In this document: positions 1-13,300 of the stretch, piece by piece | Numbering within the stretch: position 1 is the first letter of the stretch | Layout of the letters: every line of letters begins with the position of its first letter | Source: Liolophura sinensis | Taxonomy: Eukaryota; Mollusca; Polyplacophora; Chitonida; Chitonidae | Direction of reading: 5' to 3' | DNA: 64,000 nt | NCBI RefSeq assembly: GCF_032854445.1 | Contig: NC_088303.1 | Location: 34,203,265 to 34,267,264, forward strand | Translations under genes and position numbers: made by a program | Notes under the pieces: generated by a model | Seen by the model: the letters and a program-made list of their open reading frames with translations, nothing else | Told to the model about the DNA's origin: nothing | Databases searched by the model: none

Positions 1-101
1 TACTGACAGGCAAGATTTTCACCAGTAGGGGTAATTGCATGATCTACTAAAATGTCTTCACATTTTGCATTACAGTTGCTTGGGGTGTTTCACTCAAATA
101 A

Positions 102-1591
102 TTACTGCTCCCCATACTTGAGTTTGTTCATGACCTCTGACAACATTTGATTACACAAAGCAGCATACGGATTCATAGACACCACTTGTTGCTTGGCGAA
201 TTTTCCACCTAGATCGGCAGCCAGCTTGAAATCTTCTAAAGCACCATCACAATCACCTAAATGAACAAACCGTGGAAAGGAAATATGTATCTTTCTGTAA
301 CATGTAATTCAACTAAACAGATTTTGTGAAATGAATATCTGCATCAAATGGTTTCAAGGAAAATACAACAATGATAACATGAACTCCTTTCTCCAGCGCA
401 AATATCAATATCATCTTAACTATCCTAAATAAACATACGCCACAAGAAACTTTACTGCATCAAAAGTTATCAGATCTGCTATGGTGCAACATAAATCTCT
501 AATGAAATCAAATGGGTTGGCAAGCTGACTTCAGCTATCATGAAAAAGATTAAAAATTTGAGCAATTTGATTGGTTTATAAAAATACAACATCTTTTCAA
601 AGTACATATTTAAGCCAAAATTCTCAAGTGTTTTCTTTACATATGGTGTCAAATGCCACCTTCAACACATCTCGACACTCGATGTCCATGCAGTTCACCT
701 GAACTTAGCAAGTGTGGATGTACGTTCCAGTTGGAATGGAAGTTTTTCTGGTGCACATGCATGTACCTTGTGAGATGAAGACAACATTAAAGCTAAGCCT
801 ATTTTCCTACATTCCAGTTTCAATTTTGTCTGTCTGCTTGCACGACGTTATCAATATTACACTATTGTGCCTTACTGTCCTACTCACAGCAATGTCAAAC
901 CAGTTTCTATGCCAACATTCAGTGCTGCTTCACTGCGTAGCCATGCTGAGGAGACCACCGAGGACACCAGAAGTGACACCCATCTCAATCAAAGCACACA
1001 GACCCTGACCTGCCTGTACTTCACCTATCCCCATATCACTCCCCTAGTCACTGTCAAGTTTGGTTTTACTCAACTTGCAATCTACCTGCCAATTTGTAAA
1101 TAGAAAATTATGAACACATGTTACCAAATTCTCAAAACATACCTTCTAGTTTCTTGATCAAAGCCCTCTGTGTCAAGGCCTGACAAGCTGTTTTTCCTCG
1201 TCCTTTACTCAGCTCGATTGCACGATTAAGGTCACAAAGGGCACCTGTGAAGACAGAATACTCTTATACACAAGTTTGTTTGTGCAACAATCAGTGTGAT
1301 TTCAACAGGTGTCCAACGCACTACTTTCCTTTGTTACGGCAACTGCAAGCAAAGCATTATAAGACTTTCACAACAATCTTTGTACAGGCAAGGTACACAA
1401 AAGTTATCCATTGAATTTACCGGTTCTTTCAACTCATCTACCAGGTACGTAATATGAACAAGTAATGTTGGACCTGAACTTTCAACTCAGGAGCTACCTC
1501 GGTTTACCTGGAGGAACTTATCATTAGCCTTTTTCACAGGTCCCTCTTAGTGACAGGATGGCCACAATGTCAGCACAATTGATTGATTGAT

Positions 1592-1637
<46 letters not shown>

Positions 1638-2699
1638 ATTGGTGTTTTACGCCGTACTCAAGAATATTTCACTTATACGACGGCGGCCAGCATTATGGTG
1701 GGTGGAAACCGGGCAGAGCCCGGGGGAAACCCACGACCATCCGCAGGTTGCTGGCAGACCTTCCCACGTACGGCCGGAGAGGAAGGCAGCATGAGCTGGT
1801 CTTGAACTCACAGCGACCGCATTGGTGAGAGGCTTCTGGGTCATTACGCTGCGCTAGCGCGCTAACCGACTGAGCCACGGAGGCCCCCAGCACAATTGAA
1901 GTCATAATTCATCACAATGATGACACTAAACATTACACTATACTGAGTTACTTGAATACACACCTTGTGTGTCGCCCTTCAGACGCAGGGCCTGAGCACG
2001 GTTGTTATACCCAGACGCCCGGTCTGACATGAGGTTAATGGCATTGTTGAATTTCTCCAGAGCAGCTGTCACATCCCCTTTCTCCGCAAGTTTTACACCT
2101 TCAATCTCCAAAGCTTTAGATTCTTTGACAACTGGAGAATCATCCTCGGTTTCTGAAATACATAATAATGAATTCACTTGATTTAGATAAACTGAACTTA
2201 ATTTGATTTGTTCACAATTTAGGTCTCCATGAAAAATATGATTCACATTATGTTTTTACATTGTCAGTTTTTAATTGGGGCACGTTCTGACATTGATTTA
2301 AGGACATCCTTTATAAATTTATCAAACATAATCACAGGCCTACTGAGCAATCTATCTCCCTAATTTGTACAAGATGTGCACTAACAACAACACCACTGAA
2401 CAACCCACCATATATTAAAGAATTTTAAAACCGCACACTCAAGAGACGATCTACATTTACTTACCACGTATGAAACAATTTTAAACATATCTCTATAGGT
2501 ATATTGACAGAACTTCAGAAGTCAGAAAGCGATAAAAACGGAATCGGCAAGGGCAAATAGGCTAATCTTTTAGTATACCTAAAGACTCTTCCTCTTTTTC
2601 ATCCTCATCGATGTAATTTGGCAAGTTTGGATTGAATATTCTTTCCAAAACAGCTTTATCGTGCAGCGAAATTTGCACGTCTTCTCTAGATGAAGCCAT
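102..2699 (-). CDS. TTC36: Tetratricopeptide repeat protein 36 (4 exons)
   Basis: Exons on the minus strand are 2699-2579, 2152-1964, 1244-1143 and 256-102. All borders are GT-AG and every junction is phase 1. They encode 188 aa, close to the length of vertebrate TTC36 as I recall it (about 189). The start is the ATG opening MASSREDVQISLHDKAVLER; the stop is TAA at 104-102. TPR-like helices run from about residues 53 to 158, with the family-typical segments KALEIEGVKLAEKGD and ASGYNNRAQALRLKGD. The C-terminus carries NPYAALCNQML, matching the TTC36 tail. TTC36 is a small soluble TPR scaffold; vertebrate work links it to tyrosine catabolism and HSP70-type partners, but nothing here shows a function. 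A full-length SINE sits in intron 2. The gene points away from VEPH1, 4.6 kb upstream of it. Identification rests on remembered sequence and is firm. Confidence 0.93.
1583..1887 (-). mobile_element. Full-length tRNA-headed SINE (family A) with target-site duplication
   Basis: Read on the minus strand, the element starts with a tRNA-like head containing a perfect A box (TGGCTCAGTCGG) and a B box (GAGTTCAAGACC). A conserved body follows and it ends in a long A-tail, seen as poly-T at 1590-1636. The 12-bp direct repeat CAGCACAATTGA flanks it at 1571-1582 and 1888-1899. It lies in TTC36 intron 2. It serves as the reference copy for the other family A copies in the window. The tRNA similarity is a Pol III promoter, not a tRNA gene. 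Confidence 0.9.
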
Positions 2700-3707
2700 T
2701 TTGGTCGTGACAGTTGTAGTACCATAAAGTGGACTGATAAATACAAAATGTAAATTTTTGACTTGTGCATGAACCGAACAAGGGACTGGATTCGGCTGTC
2801 ATAATATCAAAACAGCTCACATATGAAAACTATGTATGTGAATTTAACCTGTGACTTTCCATAAAGCAAAATGTGATTGACCTTTGAATACAAGGGGAAC
2901 GCTTTCTTTTCTTTTATTCTCGGTGTGCATTAATTTAAGGGATTTCTTTCGTAGTTTTACGGTAACATCACGGTACCGATCACAAGTTACTTCCCTTGAA
3001 GCAATGGTACCCATCAGGACATCAGGACTCGTTGTTACTGGGATCTCTCTGAGGGGACTAAAGCTCCATGCTGAGACTGGTCACCGCTTATGTCAACCAA
3101 ATATCAACTTTTGTTTTTATGTACATAGCTTTGTATACACAAGTACAGAATCGTTGGATAAGTCTTTATTGTATCCTGTATTCAACTTTGTAGTATTGAT
3201 GTATGAAAGATATACCACTGTCACGCCAATCTCTTAGTCCTAAGTGAGTCTCTAAATACAGTAGCCCGCCAGGGCCAGCATCGGTTTTCGGTCAAGTTAC
3301 GTTTGAAAGGCCGAAAGTGTTGATGCATCGGAACACGTAGAACTATAGGTGCAAACTCAAAAATAGTGTTTCTTAAGTGCAGCACATGTGGGGGTGGGGC
3401 TCAAATTAGCCCAAAACTAATTTTATCGGAGTGCGAGGATGAAATTTATTTTATATGTTCCTCATGACAATCTTAATTACCGGTACAACTTTTCCTTTGC
3501 AGCGTGGATTATTTTTTAAGATAATTACTGATAAATATCCTCAGTGAGAACTTGAACATTGTAGGAGGGCTTCCGCATTGTAACTCTCGATGCTGCGACA
3601 TTCAAAAGATAGATGAGTTACATATATATTGCAGCTATTGATTTCCGTGATCGTCCGGTGGTGTCAAATACACCCAAAACTGCATAGGACACATATACTT
3701 TGACTAG
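2700..3707. other. Intergenic, TTC36 upstream region
   Basis: This holds the TTC36 promoter side and 5' UTR. I see no convincing coding exon, TATA box or repeat. An open frame at 2884-3237 on the plus strand lacks an ATG at its start and resembles nothing I know. Confidence 0.5.
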
Positions 3708-4013
3708 TTATGAAAAACAAAAAGACCTTTCATAGTAGCACGGTTTCCGGGTATTTTGGGTTGATGTTGGCGACAACCAGTCCCAGTGTGGATAGTGTCG
3801 GTCCCAGAGTTGAAGGTACACTTCCCTAAAGTGTCTTTTCTGACTCGTACATTTTTTCTTGTCAGTCATGAGATCTGCAAATAACTTTTCTTCTTTCTTC
3901 ATGTAAGGTATTAATTGCTGAATGTGCCTACGCAGTCGGAGAGAAATGAACCTTGAATGGAAGAGTTGCTCTGTCTTCGCACTACAAGATCTGGGTGTGT
4001 AATCTATTTTCAC
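3708..4013 (-). CDS. Unrecognised exon-like ORF, possible last exon
   Basis: An open frame of 101 codons ends in TAA. Its composition looks coding: charged and aromatic residues are mixed, for example LRRHIQQLIPYMKKEEKLF and FREVYLQLWDRHYPHWDWL, with little low complexity. There is no in-frame ATG until about residue 38. The frame closes upstream after about 13 more codons, so if real it is probably a 3' exon with an acceptor just upstream (an AG lies near 4032) or a short protein starting at that internal Met. I do not recognise the family. No upstream exon was found. It could equally be a chance ORF. Confidence 0.3.
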   Translation of the reverse strand: MKIDYTPRSCSAKTEQLFHSRFISLRLRRHIQQLIPYMKKEEKLFADLMTDKKKCTSQKRHFREVYLQLWDRHYPHWDWLSPTSTQNTRKPCYYERSFCFS

Positions 4014-7000
4014 GACTTTAATTTCTCTTCTTGACGCGAGAAGCCAGGTACTTCAACAACAACAACGTCGACAACCTGTCAACTCATGAGCACCAGCGAA
4101 GACTGTCGTGGAAACGATGGAATGTAGCTGTGTATGATGTACATTGGCAAACCAGAATCTGGTAATTTGGATCATTATATTTGATTGTTTACTAGTTAAA
4201 GTCCTTCTCCAGTCCTTCTTGATGCCATAAAAAATGAAAGTGAGATATGCGTATAGCCTACGGTTTTCAGCTTGAATAGGTTAAATAGCTGATTTTGGTT
4301 TCATTTTAATGTTGTCATACCCCATAACCAAGTTAGCATGAGGGAGGTGGGGGTATGTTGGAATCACCCATCTGTCTGGCTGTCTGTAGACACGACTCCA
4401 TCCATCTCCTCCCAAACTATTTCGCCGATTTTGATGAGACTTACCATACTTCTAGCCACTCTTCTGAACTTGTGCATGCTTAAGTTCAATGGCAGTCCAG
4501 TAATTATTTTCATCATTTTGGGTTGTGCTTTGAATTGTACTTAAAGTATATTTTTTCATTCAAAATATGATGAAGATGACATGCATGCGACATATAACCT
4601 ACCCTACATAATTTGTTATTTGTTTATGTTCACATTAAGACATACATAATATACACCAAAGTTGTGTTGTAATGTTGATAACATGTTGCTTAAGCCTAAT
4701 TGGCATTTCAAGGGGCTCGCGAGTTTATGCAGAGATCGGCAAGACAGGTAGGGGCTCATGCAAACTATCTTAGATAAAAGACGTTATTTTACGATAGTTA
4801 CTAGATTGAAAACACATATGTCCATCAACTCAACAGAGCAGTTGACATTTAACATAATATCACATCTTTTAGCTGCGGTAGTATGCAAGATCCCCCACCT
4901 GTCTTGCGGATATCTGTGTGAACACGTGAGAATCCTGAAACACCAATTCGGCTTATTGAGTCATAACTTCATTGTTTGGGTGCCCATAAGAGTGCAGTAC
5001 CAAGAGCTGATTGTAAGATTAAAATGCAGAGAGTTTCAGCAGACGCAATCGTCATCATAACTATTGTGGGTATATATGAAAAACATTGAATACTGGTATA
5101 AATGCAGATTACAAGCGTGAAAGATAAATACACAGATGTAGCTTGTATAAGTGATGCTGAGCAGTGCATTTTAACACTGTCTTGGCCAAGTAAGAGCTAA
5201 GATTAATGTTGGGATGTTAGGAAACAGGTCCTCTCTGTAAGTAACAGATCATGAAAGAAGGCGTTTTTGTCTGAAAATGATTATGAGAGAACACTAAATT
5301 TTCAGATTTTGTTCATATACTCGTACAGGGCTTCCGCTGGTGCTCGCCATTGTCGCCAATTGCAAATAAAAATTTGGATTGATGATAAAATCAGGGAAAT
5401 GGTGAAAGGGTTTGGTGACAAAAGTATTTACTTGAGAATACATACTGGCTATTGAAGAGGTGGAAATGGTGACAGTACGAAGACTCACAGTGCACATGGC
5501 CATGTGTTGTTCTTCTCTTTTCAAACGGAAATAAATAAACGTAATCACAGTTTCGTATAAACCATGTGCATTTATTTTATTTTATTTTATTATTTTTAGC
5601 AAGCATTATATCTGTTTTTTTTTAATTATTTAAAAAAAGAAACGGTCGCAAATTTAGAACAATTTTTTGAAATGGTGATAAAATTCGAAAATATGCGAAT
5701 GTTTTTGGTGATGAATTTATTTGCGTAAGAAAATGTACAAACCTTATACACAAATAACCTGGCGAAGTTACCCTAGTACTTTTCAAGCAGGAGAGTTTTC
5801 TGTGGTTTTATGCATATTTTCGCTAATTTTCTGATGAAAACAATCCATTTACTTCCATTTCAAGCGCCTTCATTTCAACGAAACAACCACAACATAGTCA
5901 CGGCAATTTTAATTGACAGAAATCTACAAAGAGAGTTCAGCATTCTTGGAAGTTGACTTGCATTAGATAATGCTTGGAAATCATTTTTGTAGACTAATGA
6001 ATCAGAATCACGGCATTTTGGGGGATGCCTTTCATAGCCAAATCTAAAGAAAAAAATTAAAATTAAAAAATATTAAGGGAGATAAATATAGGTAGTGTCA
6101 GACATGTAAATGAAGTTACCTCCGTTGAAATATTTAACCCTTCCACCCTTGAACTAAATTTATAAATTTATTTTGTAACAAAGTTTTCTGATAGAGGAAA
6201 TTTCATTTTACTAGGACCCTACACAGATTAATTGAAAAAAGGTTTGATTTCTTTCAAAAAACAAAAACACTCTCCCATTATTTTGAGGGCAGTTGTTCTA
6301 AATGTGGTATGGGATAAACTCCAGATATAGCTGGAAGAGACCAAGCAGATTCTAGCAGCTATACCAAGGTAGATAAAACGAATTACAGATGGAGACCACC
6401 AAGAGTCATGGCTGCTGCTCCCATTCAATCAGTTGAAGATCACAAAGATTAAGTCAAGGCCGCTAAGAAAGTATGGCTAAAGAAAGATTGTACTGGCTAC
6501 AAAATCTGATGAGAGGCTAAAGTGACTGGCTAAAAAAAATACTGACCCAGAGGAAGCCCTGTACGTATATAAGTGTGCCATTCTGCAATTAACCTCAGAA
6601 TCATGATTGACTGAAAGGTTCTTTTTTGATCCAGAAATGGATGTCTAATAATACCCAAAGAAAAATACTAGACCACAGAAATCTGATCTATAACATACAT
6701 GTACCACAAATTTATTTGTCACATTTTGCTTGTAAAAAGTATTTTGATCAATAAATTATTTGATTGGTTTCCTGAAAGCAAGGTAAACATGGTAATTTTC
6801 ACAGTGTTATTGATGTATTTTTTCCAGAAATTAATTACCATAAGGATGGGAACAACTCTTTTTTTCCACAGATGATTTAAGAGTTGCAATTTGCTTTGTA
6901 TCCTCTCAGTCATTTTCTCACTGGGAGATCTGCCTTTCACCATGGCCTGTTGAAACACTACTAATTACAAAAACATGACAAATGACATATTTCCGTGAAA

Positions 7001-7300
7001 TCCAATTAGCCTTTCGAAAAATTGGTCAGCCAATGAGGCCCCTTTATAATAATCCTTTGTTTCACCATCATGATGTCAAAAAGTAAATGGACATTGCGCT
7101 GTTGTTGTAACAGGTTAGCTCAAAATAAATACATAGTCCTTTGGGGCAAGTACTAGCCCCAGAATATTGCTTGTGATATTGCTTGAAAGTCTGACAGTTC
7201 CTCACGTACATGTTCCTGCAGTCAGTGATGCGATGGCATACCCCAGAGTAAGGTGCTAAAATTTGTTTGCATTTTTTTTTTTTTTTTTTTTGCAAATCAG
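4014..7300. other. Intergenic / VEPH1 upstream and first intron
   Basis: AT-rich sequence with a short ATTTT run near 5575-5595 and no recognisable gene. The first VEPH1 coding exon begins after a poly-T tract and an AG at 7299-7300, so a non-coding 5' exon and the promoter probably lie in this stretch. I cannot place them. Confidence 0.45.
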
Positions 7301-7312
7301 GAAATTGACAAA

Positions 7313-10300
7313 ATGCATGAGCTATTCACCCAGGTGATAACCAAGAAAGACTTGTCAAAAGCCGGGGATTTGTTTTCATTGGACGATAAAGAGATCGAGG
7401 AGGACCTCTCTGAGGTGCTGGACAACATCCGTCTGATCGCGGAATCTGCAGATTACACCATCAGCGACAATGATCAGAGCGTCGTGGAGATCTGTATTAC
7501 CAGAGTTACCACTGCTGTCAGGTAAGAGCGTGAGGGCTCTGAAACTTCACACGCTGAAGCATATTCTTCACCTCAGCTCTGTGACATATCTCAACTGCAA
7601 GCCTGATCACTGTTTCTAGGGGTGTATTCATGAGACATGAGACCATCTTCCAGTGCAATTAAAGGTCAGACAGAACACAGAAAGCTTTTTAAAACACAAA
7701 GGTCAAGATGAAATAACATATGAGCAGCTGGCACATGGTTGAAATGATGTCAGGCCTCATGGCAGGAAAGAAGCTGGCTCTGATTGGCTACAGGGTAACT
7801 TCCATGTACATACATAGACAGATTTACATTGGATAGAGTTTTAGAGCTGGATATACTTTTATCCTGCAGTCTTTTAACCAGGCTTGCAGTCCAGGCATGT
7901 CACTGAGTGGATGTAGACTACAGCTGGCTTGAGGCTGGGCAGAGGAGTAACCTGTCAGTATGACAATGTTGCCATGAATGCTTTAAGAGTATGCTATCTG
8001 ACCTAGTAAGTAGTATATCTTTGTGTTTCTGTACAGATATTTTATTTTGTCCAATAGATGTGTGTTTGGTTTGCTGAATTGTTACTGTCATATCCTCTGT
8101 GAAATTTGCATGAACAGGGTTTAAAATTCTAAGGTTATCTGTCCTGAATTACTTTCATCATGTGCAAGTGGATCAAGCAGTGAGGTAGGTGAAGGGGTTT
8201 TCCTAGCTTGAGATGGTTACTATATGGAAAGCTAACAATGTGGTGCCATTTTTAGCTAAGAGGCTTTATAGAAATATGACCGATCACTCATGATAGAAAT
8301 GAATTTCTGTATTTACCTAGAGATTCATTTGCTGTAAAAATGCATTTTTGTAATGGTCATAAAGCATTACTTTTGGTGCCGAAACCCATGTTTTTCCAGT
8401 AGGATATCATCATACCATCAAAATACATTCCAAACATCTTTTTTCAATGAATATTGAACTCTCGGAATCAGGCAACAAATATTAGTTCAAATAATTAAAA
8501 TTTGCATTTCCGACGGCCCCAGTTGTTTTTTGGTTTTTTTGTTAAAATATCCTTGTTTTACTTGAAATGTCATAAGATTTTGTGGTATTTGAACCCTCGG
8601 GGTTCAAATTTGTTCTTTTAGGTATTCGGCTTCACTTACATGTAGCAGCAGTATGGTTACTACATTAAATAGCCATTAATTGGAATTCGACACTGCACAT
8701 GGTATTTCCATCTGTGGTAACTTGTGGCAAAAACATTTTGACAGACTGAAAATACTAAATACAGTGTGTGATTTCAGAATATTGCAATTTTGTTAGCCAT
8801 ATAAAGCTGCTTCTGCTTCTGCTTCAAACTCCAAACTTCAAACACCAAACTTCAAACTCCACTGAGCGTTAATGTGGCCAGGATTACCTTGCTGTACATA
8901 GCTAGTATAGTTGAGCCCAGCCAGACACGGGAATGCAACTTATACAATATGTACATTGTGTTTGTTTATTTTTGTCTGTACAGAGAGACAGAAAGTGTGG
9001 AGAGACATGCGTCAGCCCTTGTCAGGCTCCTAGAGGTCTGTCTGGATCATAACCTCACCCCCACAACAAAGGATGAGGACACGCCCCACGCCAAGATAGC
9101 CTCGGATATCATGAGCTGTGTATTTCTGGTCAGTTGGCTTCCCACATAGAATCCCACACACATTTTGCAAAGCTGTCACAATGCTGACGTAATGATATAT
9201 CTGTACACTACATGTTACTCCAGACAACTGTTGTAATTGTTTCATAAAGCGAGCTGTGACTTACTCTTTCCAACACTCAAGCTTAAATCTAAGATCCTCT
9301 TACTCATTGTAAACTTTGTTTATAAAAGTTTAGCACTGGCTGTAATTCATAATTTTTTTTGTGTTTAGCATGAAGTGAAATCCTGATCAAATGAAATGCT
9401 CGGTTGCAATGTATCGAGGAACCTGTTTAGAAGGACAGTTCTAGTCTCAGTCATTTATCCTATCACCTATGTTTATTAAGCTGTTACTGTTTGTTGTGGT
9501 ACAGCACTACAGTAAGCGTCCTGTCATGGAGCGGACTTTGCCGACGGTTGTCCGCTTTCTGGCCTGTGAGAACAAGGAGCTGAGTCGTAACGTCTCCAGT
9601 TATCTTTCCCTGGCGGCCATAGACAACGCTGACCTACTGGCCAAACACATTCACCTCATCCTCTCTAGTATTCTCCTCGGTAAGTTTTCATGCCGATTGC
9701 ATGGTTCAACATGCCATCAGAGTTAAGCGAACACTGGCCTGACTGACAGGGGGATGTATGCTCCTCGGTAAGTTTTCATGCCGATTGCATGGCTCAACAT
9801 GCCAGCAGAGTTAAGCGAACACTGGCCTGACTGACAGGGGGATGTATGCTCCTCGGTAAGTTTTCATGCCGATTGCATGGCTCAGCATGCCAGCAGAATT
9901 AAATGAACACTGGCCTGACTGACAGGGGGATGTATTCTCCTCAGTAAGTTTTCATGCCGGTTGCATGGCTCAACATGCCATCAGAGTAAAGCGAACACTG
10001 GCCTGACTGACAGGGGGTTGTATTCCCCTTGGTAAGTTTTCATGCCGATTGCATGGCTCAACATGCCAGCAGAGTTAAGCGAACACTGGCCTGACTGACA
10101 GGGGGTTGTATTCCCCTTGGTAAGTTTTCATGCCCATTGCATGGCTCAACAAGCCATCAGAGTAAAGCGAACACTGGCCTGACTGACAGGGGGATGTATT
10201 CTCCTCGGTAAGTTTTCATGCCCATTGCATGGCTCAACATGCCATCAGAGTTAAGTGAATGCTGGCCTGACTGACAGGGGGATGTATTCTCCTCGGTAAG

Positions 10301-13300
10301 TTTTCATGCCCATTGCATGGCTCAACATGCCATCAGAGTTAAGTGAATGCTGGCCTGACTGACAGGGGGATGTATTCTCCTCAGTAAGTTTTCATGCCGG
10401 TTGCATGGCTCAGCATGCCAGCAGAGTAAAGCGAACACTGGCCTGACTGACAGGGGGATGTATGCTCCTCGGTAAGTTTTCATGCCCATTGCATGGCTCA
10501 ACATGCCAGCAGAGTTAAGCGAACACTGGCCTGAATGACAGGGGGATGTATTCACCTTGGTACGTTTTCATGCCCATTGCATGGCTCAGCATGCCAGCAG
10601 AGTTAAATGAACATTGGCCTGACTGACAGGGGGATGTATTCTCCTCGGTAAGTTTTCATGCCCATTGCATGGCTCAACATGCCTGCAGAGTAAAGCAAAC
10701 ACTGGCCTGACTGACAGGGGGATGTATTAACATTTAATTCAGTTGCAAGTCACCCTACTTACATTTATAAACAGCCAGTCATCTAAAAGTGTGGCTTCTT
10801 CCATACATTTACGAGTAGATGAAAATAAGTCTTGGGACGGGTTGGTCAGGTTTTCCATGATTTACTTAACTGAACAGGGCCATGTCTAGAGCCATTTTAA
10901 GTTCAGGAACTTAAAGTTGCCTTAGGATTTAAAAATAATGTTGCTTTCTGTAAAGATTTTGTATTCAAGATAACAAAGAATGTTTTTTTTTTTTTGGCAA
11001 AATTTACCAAGTGTGTGATGTTGTTGTCGTAGGTAACCCATCTTTGACGAGAGTTCTTGTTTATCAGGTGTATTGTTGTTGTTGTTGTAGGTAATCCGTC
11101 CCTGACAAGAGTTCTGCCTCAGATCTTTACCCAGAACAAGGACCCTATTTTACAGCACCTCTCAGAGCTGGTGACTATCCTCTCCACCTGTGACATTGCC
11201 GAGCAAGTCAGCCTCTTTGAACTGTTCGCTCTTGTTACCAAGTTCAAACCCAAGGTAGGACAGGCCTGATTGTAGCATTAACATCAGCTTCTATAATTAG
11301 CCAAGTTCTTCACATGACTTAAAAACATGGCCAGGTGGGATCAGTACGATCTCTGAATTTACTATGACATACCCTCTGGATTGATCGCAGTGAGATATAA
11401 CTGGGCAGTAGTGAAAAGAAACTCAAGTTCAAGACAAAGAATGTCCATATGATATATATAAACAATATAATTTTGAAGGTGAAAGATTGCAGATTATAAT
11501 CTGCCTAACTTTTGACATGAGGCCTGTGAATCTTTGTATAAAATTTTAAGTTTTGCAAATAAAATATCAAAACAGCAATAAGGCCACAGCCATCATGCAG
11601 TTTGATTGAGCTATTGTAAAACTAAGAACAGCTGACTGTATTTGCAATACCATAGAATTTTTTGGCTGGAAATATACATATAAAGCACATACATTAGCAG
11701 TACGTATATATTTTGACCACACCTTTGATACAACAACAACATTGTGTTTATCCCAGTTGATGGAGCCGTATGTAGAGAAGCTATGTGAGTTCCTGTCTCA
11801 CACACTCCTCACCCCTCTTGTGCTGATCGTCCTGGTGGATATAGCCATCGCAAACCCTGCCAGCATGGAGAGTCACCTCCCTTTGCTGAAACAGACAGTG
11901 GAGCAGCAGCCTACCACACTGACCCAAGTGGCACAGATTATAGGAGCAGTTGGAAACCTGAGTGAGGTTGGTATAATGTTGCATGTATTTTACCACAGTC
12001 CATCTGATGAATTTGACCAATAGCATTTTATAATAATGTCTTGATTTTTGAAATTGAATTAATTTACGTCTCACTTCTTGTAGCCCTTGCTGTGTCAGTG
12101 ATATTTTAGTAAGTGATTTTGATACAGAATCATTACCAACACTTCTCAAATATATCATAATAATAAAATTTTATAAAATAAATGTTTATGTTGATGCATT
12201 TACAATCATTAAAGAAAATATGATAACGTAGCCTTCAGCATGGCCATTATTTTGAATAGTGATTAAATGGAATCCCCGCTTCACATTAAACTTTGATTTT
12301 CAGAAAATTGAAAGGAAATACACAATTTCGGATAAATACTATCAATTTATGACTATATTCTTGTTTGGTGTCACTTGTTATAATATATTAGATATGTCAG
12401 TTACAAAAATATTCTTCAAGCATCCGTCAAGTATTTGCACATATTGGGGACTTTGTATCCAATTAGCCAGTAGGGCCACACAAAATTACCTCCCTTGAGG
12501 TCACTTTCCCATGTAAGTGGTGCATATTTAGGGATGAGTTTTGGATAGGTGGGACATCTGAAATTATGTGCTTTGTCTTGATTCCACTTGAGTGCACTTT
12601 GATTTATGGAGTAGACAAAGAGAGGTCAGAATGAACTGATAAATTGCAGTTCAGACATTCATTTTCAAGTCTTTTTCCCCATAATTTGAAAGTAATTCCA
12701 ATTTCTTTGTTTCTGTATTTTTCAGTCTCATGCAAAGGAAAGCTTGGAGTATCTGGTTGGTCAGTTGGCTTCCACAGAACATGCAATCCAGCCAATCGTC
12801 TTGCAGGAAATCAGAGCCCTATGTTTGACAAATCACAGCTTACTGGCCGAACACATTGCAGAGATCAACAAACTTGGACAGAATTGTGCAAGCTCGGTGC
12901 GAATTCTGGTAGAGCAGTTGAAAGACGACAACCAGAAATAGTATGTTTGGTGTTCCTTTCTCACATGTTTCTCACAAGTTAAAACTATGAAACTAACTCT
13001 TGTAGGAATTTGCATACATATGAAATTTTTATTTCAGACGGATTTTTGAGTATGTATTTGATTTGATTGATGGTTAAAACCATCCCGAATTTTTCCAGTT
13101 TACTAAGGTGGTCAGCTTATGAGTGGAGAAATCCAGAATGCCTGGAGTATAGCACCAACTTTGGCATGTCTGGCGAACTCGTCAGTTCGTAACACATATC
13201 ATACTGATACAGATAAGCTTCATGCAAGACCGCACAGGAGGGCACCATTGGCAACTTAATGCCAGCAAATCCATGAGAAACGTGAGAACACGGCAGTAAG

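Noticed and set aside
1790-1887. Transfer RNA gene
   Set aside because: The A and B boxes belong to a SINE head; no cloverleaf with paired acceptor stem is evident and the sequence recurs with an A-tail and target duplications.
2884-3237. 117-codon plus-strand frame
   Set aside because: It lacks an ATG at its start, has no recognised motif and no splice context.
10322-10555. Minus-strand ORF with an internal peptide repeat
   Set aside because: It follows the 88-bp array period and has no independent coding signal.
9673-10728. CRISPR-like array
   Set aside because: Units are contiguous 88-bp tandem copies without unique spacers, in an animal intron.
12259-12498. 79-codon frame in VEPH1 intron 5
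   Set aside because: AT-rich chance frame; no family similarity and the flanking exons join in phase without it.
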